The notes beneath the pieces were generated by a model. It saw only the letters and a program-made list of their open reading frames with translations. It did no database searches and was not told the DNA's origin. Shown one piece after another: positions 1 to 6,403 of a DNA stretch of 7,917 nucleotides. Origin of the DNA: Caldifarciminota bacterium (GTDB lineage Bacteria > Hydrothermota > Hydrothermia > LBFQ01 > DSFT01); the NCBI GenBank assembly GCA_015494735.1, contig WGAQ01000144.1, positions 1-7,917 on the forward strand, written 5' to 3'. The position numbers were made by a program, and so were the translations under genes. The stretch's first letter is position 1, and every line of letters begins with the position of its first letter.

Positions 1-681
1 GACGGGGACGGGGATGTGGATATTGCCGTTACCCATCTGAACGATGGAGCCCTCTACGTATTCGAGAGGGTGCCAGAGGGAACACCGGGAGCGACCGGAT
101 GCACCATACCGGGGGCAGGAAGTCACTACTACGTGAAGCACCTGATAGATGACCCATCTACGGGATTGGGATGGAACGTGGTTGTGGAGGATGGAGACGG
201 CGATGGGGACAAGGACATCTTCATGACCTACGACTGGGAAGTATCATTCTACAGGAACAGCGGAGGTCTGACCTTCAACAGGGAAACCATACATAGCACT
301 CCGGGAAACCGCTACTATGGACTGGCGGTCAGGGACATAGACGGGGACGGTGATGTGGACGTGGTGGTGTCCGACAGAAATCTGCATTACGTGCGCATAT
401 TCGAAAACGATGGAACGGGCCACTTCTCCCTCATGGGCTCCTTCTCCATCCCCCATCCGATGGGAGTGGTGATAAACGATGTGGAGGAGGATGGGGACCA
501 GGACATATTCGTGGCATCCTACAGGAACGGCGCCACCCCCAACGATAGCACCATATACGTGATAGTGAACGATGGAGGAACCTTCACCCCCCACAACCAG
601 AACACCAGCATAACCCGCAGGAGTTATTTCGGAGTGGGCTCTGGAGACCTGGATGGAGACGGAGATGCCGACCTCCTGGTA
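1..681 (+). repeat. Tandem VCBS/FG-GAP propeller blades
   Basis: Five copies of an Asp-rich loop (D-x-D-G-D-x-D followed by I/V/L-hydrophobic) recur within the first gene at about 150-190 base intervals. In this repeat family such loops bind calcium between propeller strands. The fourth copy (EEDGDQDIF, 484-510) is the most degenerate. A sixth loop-like sequence (DRDLDGNNE, near 1051-1077) lies outside the array and is probably part of the following domain. Confidence 0.8.
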
Positions 682-1332
682 AGGGCAGGAGTCCCGGGAA
701 GCAATCCCTCGAACAGGGAAGGATTGTACTGGTACGACGCAGTGCTCTACTATCACGATTCCGCCACCGTGGTGTCCAACATAGTGGACATAAATGGCCC
801 CGGCGATACCCATAACTGGAAGTGGGATTCCCTTATCATTCGGGGGAAGAACCTGGAACTTCTGAACTTCTACTTCAGGACTGCATATACCCTGGCGGAC
901 CTGGCGGACAGTGGATGGACCACCCCTGTAGATGTGGGAAGTTGCACCACGTATGGGACACCGGTGGACAGTATAAAGTGCGTCATCAGCTCCGGGTCCT
1001 TCACCAGGTACGTGGAATTCCTCCAGTACAAGATGGTATTGTACTCCGCAGACAGGGACCTGGATGGCAACAACGAAACATCCGCGATAATTTACGATGT
1101 GGCATTCACTTTCGATGAGTTGACCCCGGTTTCTTCCGATGAGCAGCAAACTCCCGTAATACGGAATATAACGGGCATAACCATCTTCGACGTGAGGGGA
1201 CGGATGGTGGGCAGGTATCCCCCGATGGATACGAAGAGCATATCGAGAATGCTCAAGCCGGGCATATACATAATTCACATGGAAACGAAAGAGGGAAGGA
1301 AATTCACCAGGAAACTGGTGGTGGGCAGGTAA
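1..1332 (+). CDS. Secreted VCBS/FG-GAP repeat protein with T9SS-type C-terminal sorting domain (5' partial)
   Basis: The frame is open at the window edge, so the N-terminus and any signal peptide are missing; the GTG at 16 is mid-repeat and is not a start. At least five calcium-binding-like Asp/Gly loops of the DGDGDxD type occur (bases 1-21, 187-222, 334-366, 478-510, 646-681), spaced about 49-63 residues. This is the pattern of VCBS/FG-GAP beta-propeller blades. Bases 750-1120 encode a beta-rich stretch with two Cys and a YVEFLQYKMVLYSADRD-like strand, probably a beta-sandwich module. The last 60 or so residues, with ITIFDVRGRMVGRY, LKPGIYIIHMET and a basic end FTRKLVVGR, match the style of type IX secretion (Por) C-terminal sorting domains. 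I infer a large extracellular or surface-anchored protein; its ligand is unknown. It converges on the neighbouring GNAT-like gene. Confidence 0.88.
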   Translation, partial: DGDGDVDIAVTHLNDGALYVFERVPEGTPGATGCTIPGAGSHYYVKHLIDDPSTGLGWNVVVEDGDGDGDKDIFMTYDWEVSFYRNSGGLTFNRETIHSTPGNRYYGLAVRDIDGDGDVDVVVSDRNLHYVRIFENDGTGHFSLMGSFSIPHPMGVVINDVEEDGDQDIFVASYRNGATPNDSTIYVIVNDGGTFTPHNQNTSITRRSYFGVGSGDLDGDGDADLLVRAGVPGSNPSNREGLYWYDAVLYYHDSATVVSNIVDINGPGDTHNWKWDSLIIRGKNLELLNFYFRTAYTLADLADSGWTTPVDVGSCTTYGTPVDSIKCVISSGSFTRYVEFLQYKMVLYSADRDLDGNNETSAIIYDVAFTFDELTPVSSDEQQTPVIRNITGITIFDVRGRMVGRYPPMDTKSISRMLKPGIYIIHMETKEGRKFTRKLVVGR

Positions 1333-1340
1333 TCTACCTG
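1305..1340. terminator. Two short stem-loops at the convergent gene ends, possible weak bidirectional terminator
   Basis: CACCAG-GAAA-CTGGTG (1305-1320) is a perfect 6-bp stem closed by a GNRA-type tetraloop, inside the last codons of the secreted-protein gene. CAGGTA-ATC-TACCTG (1326-1340) is a second perfect 6-bp inverted repeat spanning both stop codons. Neither is followed by a T run on either strand, so an intrinsic terminator is not demonstrated. The position, exactly at a tail-to-tail junction with one base between genes, is the main argument. Confidence 0.3.
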
Positions 1341-2464
1341 AATACGTACCTGTAAACCCTGTGGCGCTTGTAGGGATTAACTCCCAGGCGCCGCAGGTCC
1401 TTCTGCATTTCTACAGCGGTCTCCGCCACCTGCGTCAGTTCAGCATCGAGAAATCCCCTCTTTCGAACAGTCCTCTCCATTTCGGTGTACAGAAGGACAT
1501 TTCCCCCTTTCTTCTGGTATCTGGGGTGCACCCCCGCGCCATTGAGGGAAATGGTTCTGGCTCTCCTGAGACTCCACAGCATGTCCAGTATGTTCCATGG
1601 ATACAGGTGACCCTTTGCCCTCTGAATGGCAGGAGATATGTCGGGGAATCCCAGGAGGAATCCCATCACCTCATCGCTCCCCTCGTGCACTATCAACTTC
1701 ATGAGTTCGGGAACCACCACCCACTTGAGGTTATCCGCCAGAAATTCGATTTCCCTGTCCGTGAGGGGATAGAACTCCCAGTTGTTCACGAAGGTCTCAT
1801 TGTAGGAATGCCCCAGCTTCAGTGCCCAGTAATGGACTTCCCTCCTGGACTTCAGGGAGACCACCCTGAGATGAAATCGCTCCTTAATCCTTTCGGCGAG
1901 GCGGTAGAGGGTCCATGGGAGTTGAAAATCTTCCGCGGTGATGTGAAAGGAGAGGAAATCCACCTCCTTCTCGAAACCCAGTTCCTCCATCCTCGACGGA
2001 TAGTATGCATAGTTGTAGTTCATCATGGTCATCATCTGCCGGTACTGGAACCCCTCCACCAGGATACCATAACCGTCGAAGGCACCGAAACCCTTCGGGC
2101 CCACTATGGTGTTCAGGCCCCTCCGCTCCGACCAGTCCACAGCCACCTCGAATAGTTTCCGGAAGACATCTCCATCATCCACCGCATCGAGAAAGTAGAA
2201 CGAAGATTGTTTCACTCCGTGGTAATCGTTGAACCGGCGATTTTCGAGAACCGCAATCCTCCCCACCACCTCACCACCATCCTCGACGATGAAGAAATCC
2301 GCATCCGAGTGCTCGTAGAAGGGATGCTTATTCCTGTCCATGTAGGTGAGCATGTCCGATATGAACCAGGGAACCCAGTTGCGGCAGTTTTTGTACAGGC
2401 GGAAGGGGAATTTGATGAACTGCATCTTCTGACGCTTATCCTTCACCTGAATCACTTTCAGCAT
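1334..2464 (-). CDS. Two-lobed GNAT-like acyltransferase-fold protein, function unknown
   Basis: A protein of 376 residues that resembles a conserved uncharacterised family with the acyl-CoA N-acyltransferase (GNAT) fold. The N-terminal half has the family-like opening FIKFPFRLYKNCRNWVPW (about 16-33), then a strand pair around FFIVEDGGEVVGRIAV (57-72) and a GPKGFGAFDGYG segment (122-133). The C-terminal half contains GVHPRYQKKGGNVLLY (311-326), which looks like the GNAT acyl-CoA pyrophosphate-binding loop (V-x-P-x-x-Q-x-x-G), and ends with RHRVYRY (368-374) as many GNAT proteins do. I infer two GNAT-like lobes and one plausible cofactor site, in the second. The substrate cannot be told from sequence. 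ATG at 2464 is preferred: a TATACT box lies 9 nt upstream and no Shine-Dalgarno is present. It follows recG by 46 nt and converges on the secreted-protein gene. Confidence 0.75.
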   Translation of the reverse strand: MLKVIQVKDKRQKMQFIKFPFRLYKNCRNWVPWFISDMLTYMDRNKHPFYEHSDADFFIVEDGGEVVGRIAVLENRRFNDYHGVKQSSFYFLDAVDDGDVFRKLFEVAVDWSERRGLNTIVGPKGFGAFDGYGILVEGFQYRQMMTMMNYNYAYYPSRMEELGFEKEVDFLSFHITAEDFQLPWTLYRLAERIKERFHLRVVSLKSRREVHYWALKLGHSYNETFVNNWEFYPLTDREIEFLADNLKWVVVPELMKLIVHEGSDEVMGFLLGFPDISPAIQRAKGHLYPWNILDMLWSLRRARTISLNGAGVHPRYQKKGGNVLLYTEMERTVRKRGFLDAELTQVAETAVEMQKDLRRLGVNPYKRHRVYRYVFR

Positions 2465-2473
2465 GGGAAGTTA

Positions 2474-2479
2474 AGTATA
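2474..2479 (-). promoter_or_regulatory. Candidate -10 box (TATACT) of the GNAT-like gene
   Basis: On the minus strand TATACT lies 9 nt before the ATG, a 5 of 6 match to the bacterial TATAAT consensus. No convincing -35 element is seen 16-18 nt upstream, and no Shine-Dalgarno lies between the box and the ATG. If functional, transcription would begin at or within a couple of bases of the start codon. Confidence 0.5.
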
Positions 2480-2510
2480 AAGTCTCCAATGAAATCCACC
2501 CTGTGAGAAC

Positions 2511-4568
2511 CTACCCCACCGCTATGGATTCTTCGGGATGATAGAACTTCAGGCCTCTCCTGATTTCGGGGATTTCCAGGACTCCGGGCCTGGAGAGGAG
2601 GGCCTTTGCATCCTTCCTGGCGGAGACTATTATCTTCCTGTGCTCCGCACTGGTCAGGTCCGCAAATCTGAACTGGGTCAATCCATGCTGCCTCTTTCCC
2701 AGAAGTTCCCCCGGTCCCCTCAGTTTCAGGTCAATTTCAGAGAGTTTGAAACCATCGGAGTACTCCACCATGGCCTGAAGGCGCACCTTTGCCTCCTCGG
2801 AAAGTTTGTACTCCGGAGGGGTGAGGAGTATGCAGTATGCGGTCTCCCTGCTCCTCATTATCCTTCCCCTCAACTGATGCAACTGGGACAGCCCGAATCT
2901 TTCTGCATGCTCTATCACCATTATGGTGGCATTGGGCACATCTATCCCCACCTCTATGACCGTGGTGGCCACCAGTATGTGGATTTCACCCCTGCGGAAT
3001 TTCTGCATTATCTCCTGCCTCTCCTCCCGCTTCATCCTGCCATGGACCAGCCCTATGCTTATCCCCGTGGGCTTTATTTTGTTCAGGTAATCGTACACCT
3101 CGGAGACGGCCTTTACCTCCAGTTTTTCGCTCTGCTCCACCAGTGGAGCCACCACATAAGCCTGCTTTCCCTCCCGCACCTTCTGGAAGAGCCACTGGTA
3201 CACCTTTCCCCTGTCCCTTTCCTGCACCCACCGGGTTATCACCTTCCCCTTATGGGGCTTCTCATCTATGATGGAAACGTCCAGGTCCCCGTAGATAGTC
3301 AGTGCCAAGGTCCTGGGAATCGGGGTCGCTGTCATGACCAGGAAGTGGGGGGTCAATTCCCGACCCTTCTGGAGGAGCCTTGCCCTCTGCCCCACCCCGA
3401 ATCTGTGCTGCTCGTCTATGATGGCCACACCCAGATTGCGGAATTCCACATCCTCCGTTATGAGGGCATGGGTCCCTATGGCGATGTTCACCAGTCCCAT
3501 CTTTATGCCGTGGCGGATGGAAGCCTTCTGACGGGTGGGCATCTCGCTTATGAGGAGTTCCACATTGACGGGCAAATCCTTTGTAAACTCCTTTATGACC
3601 ATGTACAGCTGCTCCGCCAGAATCTCCGTGGGAGCCATTATGGCCGCCTGATATCCGTTCTCCACCGCAAGGAGGGCTGTATATGCAGAAACGATGGTCT
3701 TTCCACTCCCCACATCCCCCTGGAGGAGCCTGTGCATGGGGGTATCTCTGGCCATATCCTCCTCTATTTCCTTTATGACCCTCTTCTGGGCACCGGTCAA
3801 CTGGAATGGCAGTCCCTCGATGAATCTGTCAGTGAGGGTCCCCTTCTTCACGATGGGAGGAGCCTTCTGCTTCCTGTAGGTGGCAAATCGGAAGAGGTTC
3901 AGGAAGAAGAAGAGCATCTCCTCGTAGGCAAGGGCCTGACGGGCCACTTCCCCCTCCTTCACCGTGCGGGGGTTGTGAAGCATGTTGAGGAGGGCAAGTT
4001 TGGAGGGGATATTCCGCTTCTTCCTGATTTCCGCGGGCAGGAATTCCATCTCCCTTTCCACGAGGGGGGCCACCTCCCGGAGCACATCCCTTATAAGGCC
4101 CCTTATGAATCCCTGTTTCAGCCCCTCCGTGGATGGATAAACCGGAATAACTCCCATCATGCTGGAACTGGAAACGTCGGTGATGAATTCGTACTCGGGA
4201 AACAGAATCCTCCACATGCCCCCGTACCTGTAAACCCTCCCGGCGGCGATGACCCTGTCTCCCTCCCTGAAGCTCCTGAGGACGAATGGGACCTTTCGCC
4301 ATACCAGATTCAGGAATTCCCCCGTGTGTATCTTCAGGGTCACTATCTGCTCGTTTCCCTCCTCCCCCTTCGACACCACAGTCCCCACCACCACAGCCTC
4401 CTCCCCCGCCTCCAGCCTGGGCGTCAGGCGACTGCGGTCCAGATACCTCCTGGGTGGAAACAGTATGAGGTCCTTCACCGTGTGAATTCCCAGACGGGAA
4501 AGACGGGAGGCCCTGCGGGGCCCCACTCCCTTTATGTACTTGACGGGGGTATCCAGGTCTATGGGCAT
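2511..4568 (-). CDS. recG: ATP-dependent DNA helicase RecG
   Basis: RecG is a superfamily 2 double-strand translocase that reverses stalled replication forks and processes Holliday junctions. At 685 residues this is full length (E. coli RecG is 693). The start has a helix-hairpin-helix-like YIKGVGPRRASRLSRLGI (11-28), followed by the OB/wedge region. Helicase motifs are present in order: Walker A GDVGSGKT (284-291), APTEILAEQ (312-320), DEQH (385-388), TATPIPRT (413-420), a motif IV-like VVAPLVEQSE (472-481), TTVIEVGID (535-543) and QLRGR (565-569). The C-terminal part has LRGPGELLGKRQHGL (616-630), where family members usually have GTRQSGL; Thermotoga RecG has a similar QHGL. Motif VI reads QLRGRIMRS instead of the usual QLRGRVGRG, losing the second glycine but keeping both arginines. 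A TAAAAT box lies 9 nt before the ATG; the nitroreductase gene ends 28 nt upstream. Confidence 0.97.
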   Translation of the reverse strand: MPIDLDTPVKYIKGVGPRRASRLSRLGIHTVKDLILFPPRRYLDRSRLTPRLEAGEEAVVVGTVVSKGEEGNEQIVTLKIHTGEFLNLVWRKVPFVLRSFREGDRVIAAGRVYRYGGMWRILFPEYEFITDVSSSSMMGVIPVYPSTEGLKQGFIRGLIRDVLREVAPLVEREMEFLPAEIRKKRNIPSKLALLNMLHNPRTVKEGEVARQALAYEEMLFFFLNLFRFATYRKQKAPPIVKKGTLTDRFIEGLPFQLTGAQKRVIKEIEEDMARDTPMHRLLQGDVGSGKTIVSAYTALLAVENGYQAAIMAPTEILAEQLYMVIKEFTKDLPVNVELLISEMPTRQKASIRHGIKMGLVNIAIGTHALITEDVEFRNLGVAIIDEQHRFGVGQRARLLQKGRELTPHFLVMTATPIPRTLALTIYGDLDVSIIDEKPHKGKVITRWVQERDRGKVYQWLFQKVREGKQAYVVAPLVEQSEKLEVKAVSEVYDYLNKIKPTGISIGLVHGRMKREERQEIMQKFRRGEIHILVATTVIEVGIDVPNATIMVIEHAERFGLSQLHQLRGRIMRSRETAYCILLTPPEYKLSEEAKVRLQAMVEYSDGFKLSEIDLKLRGPGELLGKRQHGLTQFRFADLTSAEHRKIIVSARKDAKALLSRPGVLEIPEIRRGLKFYHPEESIAVG

Positions 4569-4577
4569 TCGGGAGAA

Positions 4578-4583
4578 ATTTTA
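4578..4583 (-). promoter_or_regulatory. Candidate -10 box (TAAAAT) of recG
   Basis: TAAAAT on the minus strand, 9 nt before the recG ATG, inside the 28-nt gap after the nitroreductase stop codon. The bases between the box and ATG are pyrimidine-rich (TTCTCCCGA), with no Shine-Dalgarno. No clear -35 element is visible; its place would fall in the end of the nitroreductase gene. Confidence 0.45.
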
Positions 4584-4596
4584 ACGTTGGAGGACA

Positions 4597-5148
4597 TCAG
4601 CCCCCGGACTCCATGTCGAAGGGCTCCCCGAAACGCCCCCTGAAGACGAATTCCTCCAGACTCTTCCTGGGCTTCTGATTGAAGTCCTCCTTCGGATATC
4701 CGCATGCGAAAGCCATAAGAACCTCGTACTCCCCGGGTATCTCGAAAATCTCCCGGGCCAGGTCCGGGCTGAATCCTCCCATTCCCCTGCACATTATTCC
4801 CATCTCCGAAGCCTGCACGTTCAGGAACCCCCAGAATGTGCCGCAGTCCAGCTGGCGGGCAGGATTTATTCTGTCCTCGAAAGTGTACTTCACCCTCGCC
4901 ACGAGTATGGCCAGCATGGGGGCATCCTTTGCCCACTCTCTATTGTAGGGGGAGAGGGTTTCCAGTATCTTCCCGTGGGTCTCATCGAAGTTCAACCCCA
5001 GTATGAGATGCCAGGGCTGGTCGTTGTAGGAGGATGGTGCACGGCGGGCCGAATCGAGCAGTGTCTTCACTTCATCGATACTCAGGAGGCGATTTCTGTC
5101 ATATTTCCTTGCACTCCAGCGGTTCAATATGGCCTTTCGAACATCCAT
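4597..5148 (-). CDS. Nitroreductase-family FMN-dependent oxidoreductase
   Basis: A 183-residue protein, a usual length for the small nitroreductase fold, in which homodimers use FMN to reduce nitro, quinone or other substrates with NAD(P)H. Signatures: the N-terminal RWSARKY (10-16), whose R-x-S-x-R contacts the FMN phosphate in this family; APSSYNDQPWHLIL (37-50), the FMN-binding stretch that follows helix 2; DCGTFWGFLNVQASEMGI (101-118), the usual core helix; GMGGF (122-126); FACGYP (147-152); and a typical end RKSLEEFVFRGRFG (161-174). Substrate cannot be predicted; other members dehalogenate or oxidise dipeptides. The gene sits 78 nt downstream of the eRF1-like gene, beyond a good terminator, and has its own candidate promoter inside a perfect inverted repeat, so separate regulation is likely. 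No Shine-Dalgarno precedes ATG 5148. Confidence 0.9.
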   Translation of the reverse strand: MDVRKAILNRWSARKYDRNRLLSIDEVKTLLDSARRAPSSYNDQPWHLILGLNFDETHGKILETLSPYNREWAKDAPMLAILVARVKYTFEDRINPARQLDCGTFWGFLNVQASEMGIMCRGMGGFSPDLAREIFEIPGEYEVLMAFACGYPKEDFNQKPRKSLEEFVFRGRFGEPFDMESGG

Positions 5149-5155
5149 GGGGAGA

Positions 5156-5178
5156 ATTTTACAGCAGAACTGTAAAAT
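5156..5178. promoter_or_regulatory. Perfect 9+9 bp inverted repeat overlapping the nitroreductase promoter: candidate operator
   Basis: ATTTTACAG-CAGAA-CTGTAAAAT forms a perfect dyad with a 5-nt spacer. On the minus strand, the half nearest the gene supplies TAAAAT (5156-5161), the candidate -10 box 7 nt before the nitroreductase ATG. The dyad thus covers the -10 and the region just upstream of it, an arrangement typical of a repressor site. Centre-to-centre distance of the half sites is 14 bp. It could also form an RNA hairpin if transcripts start further upstream. The half site TGTAAAAT also occurs once before the eRF1-like gene, but without a partner there. Confidence 0.55.
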
Positions 5179-5202
5179 CAGGGCTCCGGGGGAAATTCGA
5201 TT

Positions 5203-5224
5203 GAAAAACCGGGCGGATGCCCGG
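5203..5224 (-). terminator. Intrinsic terminator of the eRF1-like gene
   Basis: Reading the minus strand, the stop TGA is followed after 2 nt by CCGGGC-ATCC-GCCCGG, a perfect all-GC 6-bp stem with a 4-nt loop, and then directly by TTTTT. This is a textbook Rho-independent terminator. It separates the eRF1-like gene from the nitroreductase gene. Confidence 0.8.
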
Positions 5225-5226
5225 CA

Positions 5227-6369
5227 TCAGATGCTGTACCTGAATATGGCTCCCACGCCCTTGTATATGGCCCTTCGGAGTTCGTCGTAGTGGGCAATCT
5301 CTATATTGCCGCCGGTGGATATGACCTGCTCGATGAGGGTATCCACTATGTCCTTCACGGGCCAGGGCTCGTCATCGTCAAGGAGGCACTTCTTATCGCC
5401 TATGGAGATAAATCCGGACGGATAGCAGACGTATCCCTCCTTCTGATAGTCCCTGTCAACGATGAGGAGTTTGATGTTGGCCATAAGGGCATTCTCTATG
5501 ATTTTCTCCAGATTGTTGACCGCCCCCATCCCCTTGCTCAGTGCGAATTCCAGTTCCTCCAGTTTATTCCTCTCGTCCCTGTAATCCAGCTCCTGAACCT
5601 TCCTCAGGAGGGTCTCCACGATGTCGTTCTTACTTGGATTGGATGGGAGTTTCAGAATTCCACGCAGGCGCTGTTTCACGTAGGAATGCAGGTAATCCAG
5701 TATCATGTGGTCCAGCTTGTCCGGACCGGCGATGTATATGTTGTCCACGGGGGTGCGCTTGTAAACCTCGAAAATCTCGTTGGACACGATTCGGAGAATC
5801 CTCCTGTCGGATTCCTCTATTATGTTCTCCAGATTCTGCCCTCCAATGGTCCGGCTTATGGGGATACCGGCCTTCAGGCGGGTCTTGTACACCCCTTCCT
5901 GAATCTCTCTCTGCTCCAGAGAAATCTCCTCACCCAGTTGTTTGAACCCCTCCGAAACGCTGGCTATATAAAAGCGCACCCATTTGCGGGAGAAGTGAAC
6001 CACCAGATTGCGTCCGAATTCGGATTCTATCTCGATGGCCGCCCTGATGTATGGAGTACGGTCGATTTCGAGCATCTCCCTGAAGATGTAGGGGAGTTTC
6101 CTGACCTCGAAGTAGTTCTCCTTCACGTTGCTGAATATTCCGATTCCCCATACGGGAAGGCCGTTGTCGCTCTCCAGATTCTTCGGGTCGGCTATGAATT
6201 CCCGAATCCTCTGGAAATCGTCCTGAAACTGGTCTATGTCTATACCGTGCTTCCTGCGAAAGTCCTCCTCCGCCTTTATGAGGTCCTTCAGTTTTATCTC
6301 GTATCTCGGAGGCTTGTCACCCCTGTCCTCCGGAGTGGTCGATAGATATACCGAAACATAGTAACTCAT
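5227..6369 (-). CDS. Bacterial archaeo-eukaryotic release factor-like (baeRF/eRF1-Vms1 type) protein with a GGQ tripeptide
   Basis: The 380-residue protein has the three-part layout of eRF1 relatives. The opening VSVYLSTTPEDRGDK (5-19) and the LPVWGIGIFSN segment (71-81) resemble N-terminal domains of bacterial baeRF proteins. The middle domain starts with NLVVHFSRKWVRFYIASVSEG (121-141), has GGQ at 176-178, then a long helix and IYIAGPDKLD (211-220), the same order as eRF1 domain 2 with its GGQ loop and LAGP strand. The last domain has LLIVDRD (301-307), Cys315 and Cys328 in place of a zinc ribbon, and ends GVGAIFRYSI (371-380), like the GGIGAILRY end of eRF1. In eRF1 and Vms1 relatives this region releases the peptide from peptidyl-tRNA. 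I infer peptidyl-tRNA hydrolysis or ribosome rescue rather than normal termination, because I see no NIKS-type stop-codon reader. A promoter box lies 6 nt before ATG and a terminator follows. Confidence 0.82.
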   Translation of the reverse strand: MSYYVSVYLSTTPEDRGDKPPRYEIKLKDLIKAEEDFRRKHGIDIDQFQDDFQRIREFIADPKNLESDNGLPVWGIGIFSNVKENYFEVRKLPYIFREMLEIDRTPYIRAAIEIESEFGRNLVVHFSRKWVRFYIASVSEGFKQLGEEISLEQREIQEGVYKTRLKAGIPISRTIGGQNLENIIEESDRRILRIVSNEIFEVYKRTPVDNIYIAGPDKLDHMILDYLHSYVKQRLRGILKLPSNPSKNDIVETLLRKVQELDYRDERNKLEELEFALSKGMGAVNNLEKIIENALMANIKLLIVDRDYQKEGYVCYPSGFISIGDKKCLLDDDEPWPVKDIVDTLIEQVISTGGNIEIAHYDELRRAIYKGVGAIFRYSI

Positions 6370-6375
6370 GGAAAA

Positions 6376-6381
6376 ATTTTA
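6376..6381 (-). promoter_or_regulatory. Candidate -10 box (TAAAAT) of the eRF1-like gene
   Basis: TAAAAT on the minus strand (within TGTAAAATTTTT), 6 nt before ATG and directly after the hairpin that follows carbamate kinase. No Shine-Dalgarno is present between box and start. The usual -35 position falls inside the hairpin and shows no TTGACA-like sequence. Confidence 0.5.
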
Positions 6382-6383
6382 CA

Positions 6384-6401
6384 GGCGGGCAATACCCCGC
6401 C
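6384..6401 (-). terminator. GC-rich hairpin after carbamate kinase, candidate weak terminator
   Basis: Two nt after the carbamate kinase stop, the minus strand reads GGCGGG-GTATTG-CCCGCC, a perfect 6-bp GC stem with a 6-nt loop. The T-rich tract downstream (TTTTT) starts only after TGTAAAA, so termination would be less efficient than at 5203-5224. The stem abuts the candidate -10 box of the eRF1-like gene. Confidence 0.5.
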
Positions 6402-6403
6402 AT

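Noticed and set aside
892..909. 9-base tandem duplication (CTGGCGGAC twice)
   Set aside because: A single in-frame LAD-LAD duplication inside a secreted protein; no wider repeat structure.
244..1278. 344-codon leftward open frame opposite the propeller gene
   Set aside because: Antisense of the Asp/Gly repeats, giving His/Val-rich low-complexity translation; no start signal of the kind seen at the real leftward genes.
1345..1359. 15-base identity GTACCTGTAAACCCT shared with recG near 4224-4238
   Set aside because: Both copies encode the same short peptide (RVYRY in frame) in unrelated genes; no flanking similarity, so probably chance plus shared codon preference.
2538..4643. 701-codon rightward open frame opposite recG
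   Set aside because: It is codon-aligned antisense to an intact, fully recognisable RecG, and is explained by absence of TTA, CTA and TCA codons. Its product is rich in His, Pro and Gly with no domain pattern.
5216..5228. GATGCC-C-GGCATC dyad at the end of the eRF1-like gene
   Set aside because: A one-base loop cannot close, and it overlaps the much better terminator stem at 5209-5224.
5290..6345. 351-codon rightward open frame opposite the eRF1-like gene
   Set aside because: Aligned antisense of a gene with clear domain signatures; same codon-bias cause.
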